This document shows positions 7,431 to 15,599 of a DNA stretch of 64,000 nt, piece by piece; positions within the stretch are counted from its first letter, which is position 1, and every line of letters begins with the position of its first letter. The stretch lies in assembly GCA_947496465.1 (NCBI GenBank), contig CANMCX010000003.1:186001-250000 (forward strand), read 5' to 3'. The stretch comes from Marinifilum_A sediminis (GTDB lineage: Bacteria; Bacteroidota; Bacteroidia; Bacteroidales; Marinifilaceae). The translations under genes and the position numbers were made by a program. The notes beneath the pieces were generated by a model. The model saw nothing but the letters and a program-made list of their open reading frames with translations, was not told the DNA's origin and ran no database searches.

Positions 7431-8319
7431 CTTCAAGATAATTCAATATCTCTTGTTCCTGATCTGGGTGGAACCATTGAATCTCATCATCTCGGCGAAA
7501 CCATGATAATTGGCGTTTGGCATATCGTCTTGAATTGCGCTTTATCAGTTCTATGGCTTCTTCCAGACTAATTTTTCCTTCGAAATGCTCAAACAGTTCT
7601 TTGTATCCTACTGTATTTAAGGAGTTATAATGTCTGAACTCAAATACGGATTTGGCTTCCTCAATCAAGCCTTCATTTATCATGATATCCACTCTACGGT
7701 TTATTCTATCGTATAATTCGGCTCTATCACGATTTAATCCAATTTTAACGATATTAAAATCCCGGTGTTTTTTCGAATTTGTTCTAAGTTCAGAATAAGG
7801 TTTTCCCGACATTAAGCAAACTTCAATTGCATGCAGCACTCGTTTGGCATTTTTCAAATCAACTTGATTGTAAAAAACCGGATCGAGCTGTTTTAGCTGC
7901 AATCGCATGCACTCCAAACCATCTTTTTCATATTGCTCCATTACCTCTTTTCTGAGCTGGGGATCAATAGTTGGAATTTCATCAATACCATTACAAACGG
8001 CATCGATGTACATCATGCTGCCACCAACTAATAGCATCTGATCTTTCTCTTTGTAAAGATCTTCAAGAAGCTTAAGGGTTTGTTTTTCACACTCCCACGA
8101 GCTAAAGTAATCGTGAATTGAATGTGTGTGAATAAAATGATGCTTAACTGCTGCCAATTGATCCTCTTCGGGTACAGCTGTTCCAATTCTCATTTCTTTG
8201 TAAACCTGTCGACTGTCGGAAGAAGATATTTCGGTGTTAAAATGTTTTGCAATACTGATACTCAAATCAGTTTTACCAACACCTGTGGGACCAAGAATTA
8301 CGATGAGCGTTTTAGACAT
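7420..8319 (-). CDS. miaA: tRNA dimethylallyltransferase
   Basis: A 299-residue enzyme that transfers dimethylallyl from DMAPP to N6 of A37 in tRNAs reading codons that start with U (i6A37). P-loop GPTGVGKT at residues 10-17, SSDSRQVYKEMRIGTA (substrate DMAPP/A37 site), HHFIHTHSI, LVGGSMMYIDAV, and the C-terminal TVGYKEL and RRYAKRQLSWFRRD that contact the anticodon stem. Length and motif order are standard for the family. Minus strand, downstream of the pRiA4b-like gene but separated from it by a terminator hairpin at 8351-8384. Its stop codon lies inside the shared terminator. Confidence 0.97.
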   Translation of the reverse strand: MSKTLIVILGPTGVGKTDLSISIAKHFNTEISSSDSRQVYKEMRIGTAVPEEDQLAAVKHHFIHTHSIHDYFSSWECEKQTLKLLEDLYKEKDQMLLVGGSMMYIDAVCNGIDEIPTIDPQLRKEVMEQYEKDGLECMRLQLKQLDPVFYNQVDLKNAKRVLHAIEVCLMSGKPYSELRTNSKKHRDFNIVKIGLNRDRAELYDRINRRVDIMINEGLIEEAKSVFEFRHYNSLNTVGYKELFEHFEGKISLEEAIELIKRNSRRYAKRQLSWFRRDDEIQWFHPDQEQEILNYLEEKI

Positions 8320-8350
8320 GAGATAAAAGTTAGATGTTATTTATTTAAAC

Positions 8351-8384
8351 TAAAATGAGTAATACTTTCATATTACTCATTTTT
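8351..8384 (-). terminator. Hairpin terminator or attenuator upstream of miaA
   Basis: A perfect 10-bp stem, AATGAGTAATA-like arms at 8355-8364 and 8371-8380 with a 6-base loop, T-rich on both sides. It follows the gene at 8403-8972 on the minus strand and precedes miaA. Confidence 0.6.
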
Positions 8385-8402
8385 ATTTTTTTGTAGTACT
8401 TA

Positions 8403-8972
8403 TTAAAGTATATCTTCATAGTCGTCCAGGCTTTCAAACTCAGGACCATCTTTTAAATCATCATCAAATCCTTCAAGATAATCGTCAGCAGTTTTTTCTT
8501 TTTCAGGTTTCGATTCGAACGAACCTAAATCAATATCTTCAAAACTTTCAGCATCCATCATTATTTGTTGAGGAGCTTCATTTTTTGAAACAATACATTT
8601 TGGATAAGCAGAAGTTGATTTAGAAATTCCTCTTTCAACTAACTCAATATTGAAATATCTATCTGAGAAAAAATCGTATACATAAATCAGATCTGCGTTT
8701 TCTTTTGACGAAAATTCACGAATCATTGCAACATCCATTGCAAAAACGTTCATATTATCGTCTTCTTCGGTATTCATTTCAAAAAGTGCAATTTCCACCC
8801 CTCTTTGTCCATCTGCTCCAATTTGATAAAATGAAGCCATCTGAGAATTGTCATATTTATTTGATTCCTGAATGGCATTGTGCAAATCTAGCCAGGTTTG
8901 CTCATGTCCAATTTCAATCTCTCTCACGTATCCTTCTACTTCTGATGAAGTAATTTTAAATCGATATATCAT
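8403..8972 (-). CDS. Plasmid pRiA4b ORF-3-like protein
   Basis: A 189-residue acidic cytosolic protein. Residues 1-125 resemble the pRiA4b ORF-3 (IS1096 passenger) fold: MIYRFKITSS at the start, WLDLHNAIQES, and LIYVYDFFSDRYFNIELVE, the counterpart of the family's Y-x-YDFGDxWxHxIxLE signature. Residues 135-189 are a very acidic, probably disordered tail (DYLEGFDDDLKDGPEFE). No function is established for the family, and despite the IS1096 name there is no transposase here. It follows the acyl-CoA reductase gene by 3 bases on the same strand, so the two are almost certainly co-transcribed. Confidence 0.8.
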   Translation of the reverse strand: MIYRFKITSSEVEGYVREIEIGHEQTWLDLHNAIQESNKYDNSQMASFYQIGADGQRGVEIALFEMNTEEDDNMNVFAMDVAMIREFSSKENADLIYVYDFFSDRYFNIELVERGISKSTSAYPKCIVSKNEAPQQIMMDAESFEDIDLGSFESKPEKEKTADDYLEGFDDDLKDGPEFESLDDYEDIL

Positions 8973-8975
8973 TAT

Positions 8976-10049
8976 TTAGTTTGATTTTAGTTCTGTTAAA
9001 AATTTCATTGTATCAACATCATCAGCATAATCCCACAATTGTGGTTCTTGTGCCTTTCCAAAAGGAATTGTATTGTTGTTTCCTGATCCAACAACGCATT
9101 GAATCAGATCTGAGTTTAGTAATAATGTTTGCTCTAACTCTTTAATTTCGGAATAATATTCAAAGTAAACAACTCCAACAGGTGATGCAATATCATTTTT
9201 TTCACGTAGTAGTAAAAAGCCATTGTCAAAATGATCGATCTTATTCATTAACAACAATGAACGTTGATAGTCGTAATTGTTAGCATATTTAGAATGGTTG
9301 GCTAAATATTCGAATCCATTCCATTCGTCCAAAAGCAATTTTATATCATAGCCTTTAGGAAGGTAAATTTTAGAAACATTTCTACAGCCTAATCCAAAAT
9401 AGAGAAATATATCTTTTCCTAAAGCTTTAATTTCATCTTTAGATTCGTTACCAGTAATTGTGGCAACAGAATTTCTATTTCTTCGAATGATATTAGGATA
9501 CTTAGAAAAATATGCGTCGAAATATCTTGCAGAATTGTTACTCCCGGTTGCAATTATCGCATCAAAATCATTTTTTCCACTAATTCTTTCCGTTTTAAAT
9601 TGGATCAATTCTTTAAATTCAGGATTTAACTCAATTAAAAGTTTAGAGATGAAATCAAGAAGTTGATTGTCTTTTGAGGAAAGTTTTCCAATAAAACGAT
9701 GTCCTGAAATTAGAACACACATCATATCGTGAAAACCAACCATAGGTAGATTACCAGCCATTATAACGACAACAGCTACATTTGTGTTTTTTTCAGAAAC
9801 AGAATATTTCTCAAGCCATTCAGCAATTTTATCCTCTTTTAAAAGTTCACAAACACCAATTATTGAGCAGCGAACATGTTTTGGTGTAAACCAAGCGTTC
9901 TCAATTGTTACATTTCTTAGTAAGCTCTCAAAGCTTTCAAAAAATGCAGAATTTAATTTGTGCTCAATTTTAATTGGCCTTTCACTTGTAAACTGATGTA
10001 GAAATTCTCCCAATTCAACAAATGCCTTACTTCTTTGTTCAAGATTCAT
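8976..10049 (-). CDS. LuxC-like acyl-CoA reductase
   Basis: A 357-residue aldehyde-dehydrogenase-fold protein of the LuxC family, which reduces an acyl-CoA or acyl-enzyme to an aldehyde with NADPH. Seen: NVAVVVIMAGNLPMVGFHDMM, a cofactor-binding region near residue 90-110; IIATGSNNSARYFDAYF; IIRRNRNSVATITG; and the likely catalytic cysteine Cys222 in FGLGCRNVSK. It lacks partner LuxD/LuxE genes nearby, so it is not a bioluminescence gene; the acyl substrate is unknown. First gene of a two-gene operon with the pRiA4b-like protein. A -7 element lies 56 bases upstream. Confidence 0.88.
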   Translation of the reverse strand: MNLEQRSKAFVELGEFLHQFTSERPIKIEHKLNSAFFESFESLLRNVTIENAWFTPKHVRCSIIGVCELLKEDKIAEWLEKYSVSEKNTNVAVVVIMAGNLPMVGFHDMMCVLISGHRFIGKLSSKDNQLLDFISKLLIELNPEFKELIQFKTERISGKNDFDAIIATGSNNSARYFDAYFSKYPNIIRRNRNSVATITGNESKDEIKALGKDIFLYFGLGCRNVSKIYLPKGYDIKLLLDEWNGFEYLANHSKYANNYDYQRSLLLMNKIDHFDNGFLLLREKNDIASPVGVVYFEYYSEIKELEQTLLLNSDLIQCVVGSGNNNTIPFGKAQEPQLWDYADDVDTMKFLTELKSN

Positions 10050-10104
10050 TTTTCTAATCTCTTAGTCCCGAATAAATTTCGGAATCATGATTTGTAATTT
10101 CAGG

Positions 10105-10112
10105 CAAAGATA
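10105..10112 (-). promoter_or_regulatory. Probable -7 element for the acyl-CoA reductase operon
   Basis: TATCTTTG on the minus strand, a full TAnnTTTG match, about 56 bases before the ATG. The -33 position has TTTT rather than TTTG. The leader contains a small inverted repeat CCGAA-N5-TTCGG at 10068-10082. Confidence 0.5.
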
Positions 10113-10167
10113 AAAATTGTGCGGAACTAAAACACGAATTAACAAGGTTTAAGAGTAAAGCCATGAA

Positions 10168-10467
10168 TTAAATAGAAAGTTTATGGAAGTAATTAAAAAG
10201 GATAAGTATGACTGAGAGAGTAAATAGAATTTTTATTCCTTTGGTTCCCCAACTAAGCTTAAAATTTATATGGACTAGAAGTAATGATAAAGTTGCCAAT
10301 ATTGGGAGAAGTGCCGGATATAATTTTATAGATTCTATAAGGTTTCCTTTTAATAAAGCTATAAGTGAACTTTGAAATCCACACCCAGGACAAGAAATAC
10401 CAATATGTTCTTGAAATGGACAAGTTGAGTTATTTTTACTAATCCAATTAATGAATTGTTGCCACAT
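10168..10467 (-). CDS. DUF2752 family small membrane protein
   Basis: A 99-residue membrane protein. The central CPFQ..IGISCPGCGFQSS motif (residues 17-33), with its three cysteines, followed by a hydrophilic-poor LKGNLIESIKLYPALLP stretch, is the DUF2752 signature (PxCPGCGxxR/S). Two hydrophobic helices lie at about 50-67 and 80-97. The family is widespread in Bacteroidota and has no established function. Located between the secreted unknown at 10531 and the acyl-CoA reductase operon, on the same strand; 63 bases separate it from the upstream gene, so co-transcription with that gene is possible. Confidence 0.85.
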   Translation of the reverse strand: MWQQFINWISKNNSTCPFQEHIGISCPGCGFQSSLIALLKGNLIESIKLYPALLPILATLSLLLVHINFKLSWGTKGIKILFTLSVILILFNYFHKLSI

Positions 10468-10530
10468 ATTTTATTAATAATTGAATAAGTGATAGGATTT
10501 TAGGACCATACAATTTGATATTCATTAAGA

Positions 10531-11217
10531 TTACAATGAATTGTAGTAAGTAAATATTTTAATCAAGTCAGTTTCTTTTTTGTGTTTGTATTTATTAGAG
10601 TTTACAAACTTGATTAGCTTATCGTTCGACGTGTTAAACATCTTATAAAAGTTAGATTTTTTAGAAGGAATTTTTAATATGTCTTGATTGTTTTTCTTGA
10701 AAAATAAATTCGTTTTTATGATATAATGATCAGGGATTTTTTCTTCGAAACTTGATACATTTTCTTTTCCTTTAACAAGTTTGCATTTGTAGTGTTTTAA
10801 AAGTTGAAAACTTCCATCTACAAGTATTTCATAGCACGACTTCTTATTGTTAATGTGAGATTCTGTGTATATAAATTTACTGTTATTAATTGTGATGTAT
10901 TCAACTTTATCAATTCTATTTAGAGACACTGTATCACCATTTAAGACAAATTGAAATTCTTGATTGTATATGCAATATCTTAAGTTTAAATCTAAGAGAG
11001 AGTCATTTTCTTTAAGTTTAACCTGACCGGGCTTAAAATTTTCATCCCAGTAATAATCTCCCTCTAATTCAAAAGTTTTAGAAAGTATATCTGGATTTAA
11101 TTTATCGCAATACTTATTAAATTTTAATTGTGATTGGGAAACGCCTTGACCATATACATTCAAATTTAAAAATATTGAACTGAAAAGTGTTATTATTATA
11201 AAGCTAAATTTATTCAT
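10531..11217 (-). CDS. Secreted hypothetical protein
   Basis: I do not recognise this protein. A signal peptide is clear (MNKFSFIIITLFSSIFLNLNV then YGQG, a probable signal peptidase I site), giving a mature periplasmic or outer-surface protein of about 205 residues, rich in Lys, Asn, Ser and Tyr, with alternating hydrophobics that suggest beta structure (YCIYNQEFQFVLNGD, SFQLLKHYKC). A TTG three codons upstream keeps the frame open, but ATG at 11217 gives the better signal peptide and I use it. It follows acnB on the same strand but after that gene's terminator, so it should have its own promoter. Confidence 0.7.
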   Translation of the reverse strand: MNKFSFIIITLFSSIFLNLNVYGQGVSQSQLKFNKYCDKLNPDILSKTFELEGDYYWDENFKPGQVKLKENDSLLDLNLRYCIYNQEFQFVLNGDTVSLNRIDKVEYITINNSKFIYTESHINNKKSCYEILVDGSFQLLKHYKCKLVKGKENVSSFEEKIPDHYIIKTNLFFKKNNQDILKIPSKKSNFYKMFNTSNDKLIKFVNSNKYKHKKETDLIKIFTYYNSL

Positions 11218-11290
11218 AGTTTTCAAGTGTTTGGATTTTACATCCTGATTTATATGATCTTACCTGTTGCAATATAATAATAATTGTATA

Positions 11291-11318
11291 AAAAAAGCCG
11301 GTGCATTTGCACCGGCTT
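11291..11318 (-). terminator. Strong terminator of acnB
   Basis: GC-rich stem AAGCCGGTGC/GCACCGGCTT with a 4-base loop, followed on the minus strand by seven T. It lies 20 bases after the acnB stop. Confidence 0.9.
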
Positions 11319-11337
11319 AGATAGTAATAATATTAAA

Positions 11338-13890
11338 TTACAGATCTCTTCTCTGATATAGAGCATCCTCCATATCCATTTCGTCAAACTGCATGTATTT
11401 GTATACTTCCTCTTCGTGGGCAGCAATTTTCTCATTGTAAATTTCCATATACTCAGCTGGAGTAGGTAGTTTTCCTAGAACTGATACCATAGCACCTAGC
11501 TCTGCAGATCCTAACCAAACCTGAGCACCTGTACCCATACGGTTGTTGAAGTTACGAGTTGAAGTAGAATATACATTCACCTTATCCGGCACACGTAGTT
11601 GGTTACCCATACATAGTGAACATCCAGGAGTCTCGATACGAACACCTAACTGAGAGAAAGTAGAGAAAGTAGCCTCTTCTTTCAATACAGCTGCATCCAT
11701 ACGAGTTGGAGGTGCCATATATGTTCTTACCTTATCAGATGGTGTTAAGCCACTCCAAACTTTTTCACAAGCACGGAAGTGACCAATATTTGTCATACAA
11801 GAACCGATGAATACATCCTGAATTTCAGTATTCTGAACATCAGAAAGTAATTTTACATCATCTGGATCGTTAGGGCAACAAAGAATCGGCTCAGTAATAT
11901 CCGCAAGATCAATTTCTATAACCTCTGCATATTCAGCATTCTCGTCTCTTGAAAGCAACACTGGGTTAGCTAACCACTCGTTACATGCATCGATACGGTT
12001 CTGAATTGTTTGAGCATCATCGTAACCCATCTTGATCATTGATTCCATCAAGGCAACGTTAGACTTCACGTACTCGATAACACGCTCTTCTGATAACTTA
12101 ATACAACCTGCAGCAGCAGAACGCTCAGCAGTCGCATCAGTTAATTCGAAAGCTTGCTCAACTGTAATATCTTCAAGACCTTCCATCTCGATAATCTTAC
12201 CGTTGAAAATATTGATTTTGTTTTTCTTAGGAACAGTTAATTGTCCATTCTGAATCGCAAAATATGGAATAGCATTTACCACATCACGTAAAGTGATACC
12301 TGGGTTAAGCTTACCTTTAAATTTGATTAGTACAGATTCTGGCATATCCAATGGCATGAAACCTAATGCACCAGCAAAAGCAACCAAACCTGAACCAGCT
12401 GGGAAAGAAATACCCAATGGGAAACGAGTATGTGAGTCACCACCTGTACCAACAGTATCAGGAACCAATAAACGGTTCAACCATGAGTGAATTACACCAT
12501 CACCTTGCTTCAAAGGTACACCTTTACGCTCAGACATGAACTTAGGCATAGACTTGTGCATTGCCACGTCAGTTGCTTTAGGATAAGCAGCTGTATGACA
12601 GAAAGACTGCATAAACATTGGCGCTTCGAACTTCAAACATGCCAACTCCTTAATCTCATCACGAGTCATAGGACCAGTTGTATCCTGAGATCCGACAGTT
12701 GTCATTTTTGGAGCACATGATGTTCCTGGCAATACACCTTCAACACCACAAGCTTTTCCAACCATTTTCTGAGCCATAGTATAACCTTGGTTAGCCTTTG
12801 GCTGTGGGTTGTTAGCAACCTTAAAAATATCTGTTGCAGGCATTCCTAATAAAGCACGAGATTTCTCAGTTAATGCTTTACCAATAATCAATGGAATACG
12901 TCCACCAGCTCTGTACTCATCAGTTAAAGTATCAGGAGCTAAAGTATAAGTAGAGATTACTTTACCATCGCGAGTAATTTCACCTTTAGCATTGTTGATG
13001 ATGATTTCATCACCTGTATTTAATACAGAAACATCAGTTGTGATTGGTAATCCACCTGAATCCTGTGTTGTGTTATAGAAAATTGGAGCGATAGCACCAC
13101 CAATTACCACACCAGCAGTACGCTTGTTTGGTACGCATGGGATATCCTCACCAATGTGCCATAGCAATGAGTTAGCAGCAGATTTACGTGAAGAACCAGT
13201 ACCTACAACGTCACCTACGAAAGCAACTTTGTGACCTTCTTTTCTCCATCCAGCAATAGTTTCGATACCATCTTCGAAACGACCAGCACCCATAGCTAAA
13301 GCGTGCAATGGAATATCAGGACGAGTAAACGCCTGAGATGCAGGAGAGAAATCATCAGTATTGATTTCACCTTCTACTTTATAAACTTTAAGCTTGATTT
13401 CTTCAGGCAATTCTTCGCGAGTAGTAAACCACTCAGCATTTGCCCAAGATTCAATTACACTCTTAGCAGCAGCATTGTTTTTAGAAAGTTCTGCAACAGT
13501 TTCGAAAGCATCATAAACAAGGATAATTCCTTTAAGAGCTTCTGCAGCCTCTTCAGCTAAAGCTTCATCTTTTAAAGCCTCAACCAATACGGTCACATTG
13601 TAACCACCCATCATAGTTCCTAAAACCTTAATTGCTTCAGATTTTGAGATGATTGGTGAACTCAATTCGCCTTTTAAAAGCTGTCCTAAAAATTCAGCTT
13701 TTACTTTTGTTGAATCATCAACTCCAGGAGCGATTCTTTCCTTGAATAAATGCAATAGAAAATCCTCTTTCCCTTGGATAGGATTTTGCAATAACTCGCA
13801 AAGTTCTGCAGTCTGTTCTGCATTCAATGGCAAAGCCGGGATACCTTTGGTAGCGCGGGCTGCTTCGTGTTTTAAGTATGCGTCAATCAT
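11338..13890 (-). CDS. acnB: Aconitate hydratase B (bifunctional with 2-methylisocitrate dehydratase in the family)
   Basis: An 850-residue [4Fe-4S] enzyme converting citrate to isocitrate in the TCA cycle; the family usually has about 860 residues. Domain order is that of AcnB, not AcnA: an N-terminal HEAT-like helical domain (1-150, EAARATKGIPALPL), the swivel domain (GEINTDDFSPASQAFTRPDIP), then domains 1-3. Cluster ligands are the cysteines in FIGSCMTNIGH and PGCSLCMGNQ. Other landmarks are GTGGDSHTRFPLGISFPAGSG and STSTRNFNNRMGTGAQVWLGSAE. Monocistronic: a -7 element at 13964 and a strong terminator at 11291. In E. coli the apo-protein binds its mRNA; nothing here tests that. Confidence 0.98.
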   Translation of the reverse strand: MIDAYLKHEAARATKGIPALPLNAEQTAELCELLQNPIQGKEDFLLHLFKERIAPGVDDSTKVKAEFLGQLLKGELSSPIISKSEAIKVLGTMMGGYNVTVLVEALKDEALAEEAAEALKGIILVYDAFETVAELSKNNAAAKSVIESWANAEWFTTREELPEEIKLKVYKVEGEINTDDFSPASQAFTRPDIPLHALAMGAGRFEDGIETIAGWRKEGHKVAFVGDVVGTGSSRKSAANSLLWHIGEDIPCVPNKRTAGVVIGGAIAPIFYNTTQDSGGLPITTDVSVLNTGDEIIINNAKGEITRDGKVISTYTLAPDTLTDEYRAGGRIPLIIGKALTEKSRALLGMPATDIFKVANNPQPKANQGYTMAQKMVGKACGVEGVLPGTSCAPKMTTVGSQDTTGPMTRDEIKELACLKFEAPMFMQSFCHTAAYPKATDVAMHKSMPKFMSERKGVPLKQGDGVIHSWLNRLLVPDTVGTGGDSHTRFPLGISFPAGSGLVAFAGALGFMPLDMPESVLIKFKGKLNPGITLRDVVNAIPYFAIQNGQLTVPKKNKINIFNGKIIEMEGLEDITVEQAFELTDATAERSAAAGCIKLSEERVIEYVKSNVALMESMIKMGYDDAQTIQNRIDACNEWLANPVLLSRDENAEYAEVIEIDLADITEPILCCPNDPDDVKLLSDVQNTEIQDVFIGSCMTNIGHFRACEKVWSGLTPSDKVRTYMAPPTRMDAAVLKEEATFSTFSQLGVRIETPGCSLCMGNQLRVPDKVNVYSTSTRNFNNRMGTGAQVWLGSAELGAMVSVLGKLPTPAEYMEIYNEKIAAHEEEVYKYMQFDEMDMEDALYQRRDL

Positions 13891-13963
13891 TGGTTTGTTG
13901 ATACGATTTTGTCGTAAAAGTTACTAGTGTATTATTAATAAAGAATTATTCCTTTATTCGTAA

Positions 13964-13971
13964 CAAACATA
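13964..13971 (-). promoter_or_regulatory. acnB: Probable -7 element for acnB
   Basis: TATGTTTG on the minus strand matches TAnnTTTG, 73 bases before the ATG. The -33 position is not a clean TTTG. Confidence 0.45.
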
Positions 13972-14030
13972 GAGCTTTTCTATTTACGCGATACAGAAAA
14001 GAATGTGTTTTACATCATATTTTAGGGCAC

Positions 14031-14058
14031 AAAAAAAGCTCCCTATAAGAGAGCTTTT
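14031..14058 (-). terminator. Terminator of gapA
   Basis: AAAAGCTC and GAGCTTTT arms with a 9-base loop; on the minus strand a seven-T run follows. It lies about 20 bases after the gapA stop. Confidence 0.8.
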
Positions 14059-14077
14059 AGCATGTATTTTGATAGGA

Positions 14078-15085
14078 TTATTTTACTGAATCCATATATT
14101 CAACTAATTCACATACTTTAGTAGAGTATCCCATTTCGTTATCGTACCATGATACAACTTTAACGAAAGTTGGAGATAATTGGATACCTGCATTAGCATC
14201 GAAGATAGAAGTTCTTGGATCGCCGGTGAAATCGTTAGATACAACCATATCTTCAGTGTAACCAAGAACACCAGCTAATTCACCTTCTGAAGCTTCCTTC
14301 ATTGCAGCACAAATAGCTTCGTAAGAAGTTTCTTTCTCTAAACGAACTGTTAAGTCAACTACAGATACGTCTGGAGTTGGAACACGGAAAGACATACCAG
14401 TTAATTTACCATTCAATGCAGGAATTACTTTACCTACAGCTTTAGCAGCACCAGTTGATGATGGAATAATGTTTTGTCCAGCACCACGTCCACCTCTCCA
14501 GTCTTTCATAGAAGGACCGTCAACAGTTTTTTGAGTAGCTGTTGTTGCGTGTACAGTGGTCATTAAACCTTCGATAATACCGAATTTGTCGTTTAATACT
14601 TTTGCAACAGGAGCTAAACAGTTAGTAGTACAAGAAGCATTAGAAACGAAAGCCATATCGTTAGTGTATTCTTTGTTGTTTACACCCATAACGAACATTG
14701 GAGTATCGTCTTTTGAAGGAGCAGACATAACAACTTTTTTAGCACCAGCATCGATGTGACCTTGAGCCGATTCTTTAGTTAAGAAAAGACCAGTAGACTC
14801 AACAACGTACTCAGCTTCTACAGCACCCCAGTTAATATCAGCTGGATTTCTTTCAGCAGAAACGCGAACAACGTTACCATTTACAACTAATTGACCATCT
14901 TTAACTTCAACAGTACCGTTGAATTTTCCGTGAGTAGAATCATATTTTAACATGTAAGCCATGTAATCTACATCAATAAGGTCGTTAATTGCAACTACTT
15001 CGATGTTACCTTTTGCTACAGCCTGACGGAAAACGAAACGTCCGATACGACCAAATCCATTGATACCAATTTTAATCTTTGACAT
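14078..15085 (-). CDS. gapA: Glyceraldehyde-3-phosphate dehydrogenase, type I
   Basis: A 335-residue glycolytic enzyme that oxidises glyceraldehyde-3-phosphate to 1,3-bisphosphoglycerate. NAD-binding start IGINGFGRIGR, AINDLID (the acidic residue after N favours NAD over NADP), catalytic Cys152 in SNASCTTNCLAP, HATTATQKTVDGPS phosphate site, and WYDNEMGYS near the C-terminus. Length is standard. Codon use is strongly biased like tuf and the ribosomal genes, which suggests high expression. Monocistronic: -7 element at 15129, terminator at 14031. Confidence 0.98.
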   Translation of the reverse strand: MSKIKIGINGFGRIGRFVFRQAVAKGNIEVVAINDLIDVDYMAYMLKYDSTHGKFNGTVEVKDGQLVVNGNVVRVSAERNPADINWGAVEAEYVVESTGLFLTKESAQGHIDAGAKKVVMSAPSKDDTPMFVMGVNNKEYTNDMAFVSNASCTTNCLAPVAKVLNDKFGIIEGLMTTVHATTATQKTVDGPSMKDWRGGRGAGQNIIPSSTGAAKAVGKVIPALNGKLTGMSFRVPTPDVSVVDLTVRLEKETSYEAICAAMKEASEGELAGVLGYTEDMVVSNDFTGDPRTSIFDANAGIQLSPTFVKVVSWYDNEMGYSTKVCELVEYMDSVK

Positions 15086-15128
15086 TGTGTATAAAGTTTT
15101 AATGTTTAAACCCTTTGTTTCTCAATGG

Positions 15129-15136
15129 CAAAAGTA
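15129..15136 (-). promoter_or_regulatory. gapA: Probable -7 element for gapA
   Basis: TACTTTTG on the minus strand, a full TAnnTTTG match identical to that of the SRP RNA promoter, about 44 bases upstream of the ATG. No good -33 TTTG. Bases 15137-15270 upstream hold no gene that I can see. Confidence 0.5.
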
Positions 15137-15274
15137 TGTAATTTAAAAATATTTTGTATATAAAAAATGAAAAAAAATCAAGATATTTTCAAAGTGATAT
15201 GTGTGTTTAATTGGCACTATTACAGTTTGTTGGTGTCGATTAAAACGATTGCAATTGCCCTCCATAAACAAAAA

Positions 15275-15300
15275 AAAATCTCAATTTTTGAGATTTTTTT
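15275..15300. terminator. Terminator of the small lipoprotein gene
   Basis: AAAATCTCAA and TTGAGATTTT form a perfect 10-bp stem with a 3-base loop. T runs occur on both strands, so it can work in either direction, but only the minus-strand gene at 15308 feeds it. Confidence 0.8.
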
Positions 15301-15307
15301 ATTAGGA

Positions 15308-15436
15308 TTAAGCATTTTTGCTTGTACTTGTTGTATCTGATTTGGTGTATGCAGGACATCTTTTATCAACTGCACATGAACTTGCAACAATTCCTAAAAG
15401 AAAAATTACGGCCAAAGCATAAAGTGTTTTTTTCAT
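15308..15436 (-). CDS. Very small predicted lipoprotein (42 residues)
   Basis: An ATG-started frame of 42 codons: a basic start MKKT, a hydrophobic core of about 15 residues, and a lipobox-like VASSC (Cys21), then a short polar tail CAVDKRCPAYTKSDTTS and a stop. The predicted mature lipoprotein is only 22 residues with a second cysteine at 27. Support for coding: a textbook lipoprotein signal, a terminator 8 bases after the stop, and a 500-base gap with no other gene. Small Bacteroidota lipoproteins with a DxxCPAY-type tail exist, but I cannot name a family. Function unknown; location inner or outer membrane. Confidence 0.7.
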   Translation of the reverse strand: MKKTLYALAVIFLLGIVASSCAVDKRCPAYTKSDTTSTSKNA

Positions 15437-15599
15437 GGGTAAATAAATTAAGGATCAAGAAATAAATTTTAAAATTTCGGAAAAGATATAAAAAATCTAG
15501 TAATTCATGGTAAACTATTAATGCTTGAAATAGCTAATATTGCCAATTAATAAAAGTTAATACTGATTTTACAGAAAAAAGTTATTGATATTTAATAAT

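Noticed and set aside
8403..8972. IS1096-related annotation as a sign of a mobile element
   Set aside because: Only the passenger-type domain is present; no transposase, inverted repeats or target duplication.
11250..11435. Minus-strand frame overlapping the acnB 3' end and terminator
   Set aside because: It runs in another frame of acnB and through its terminator, so it is a shadow.
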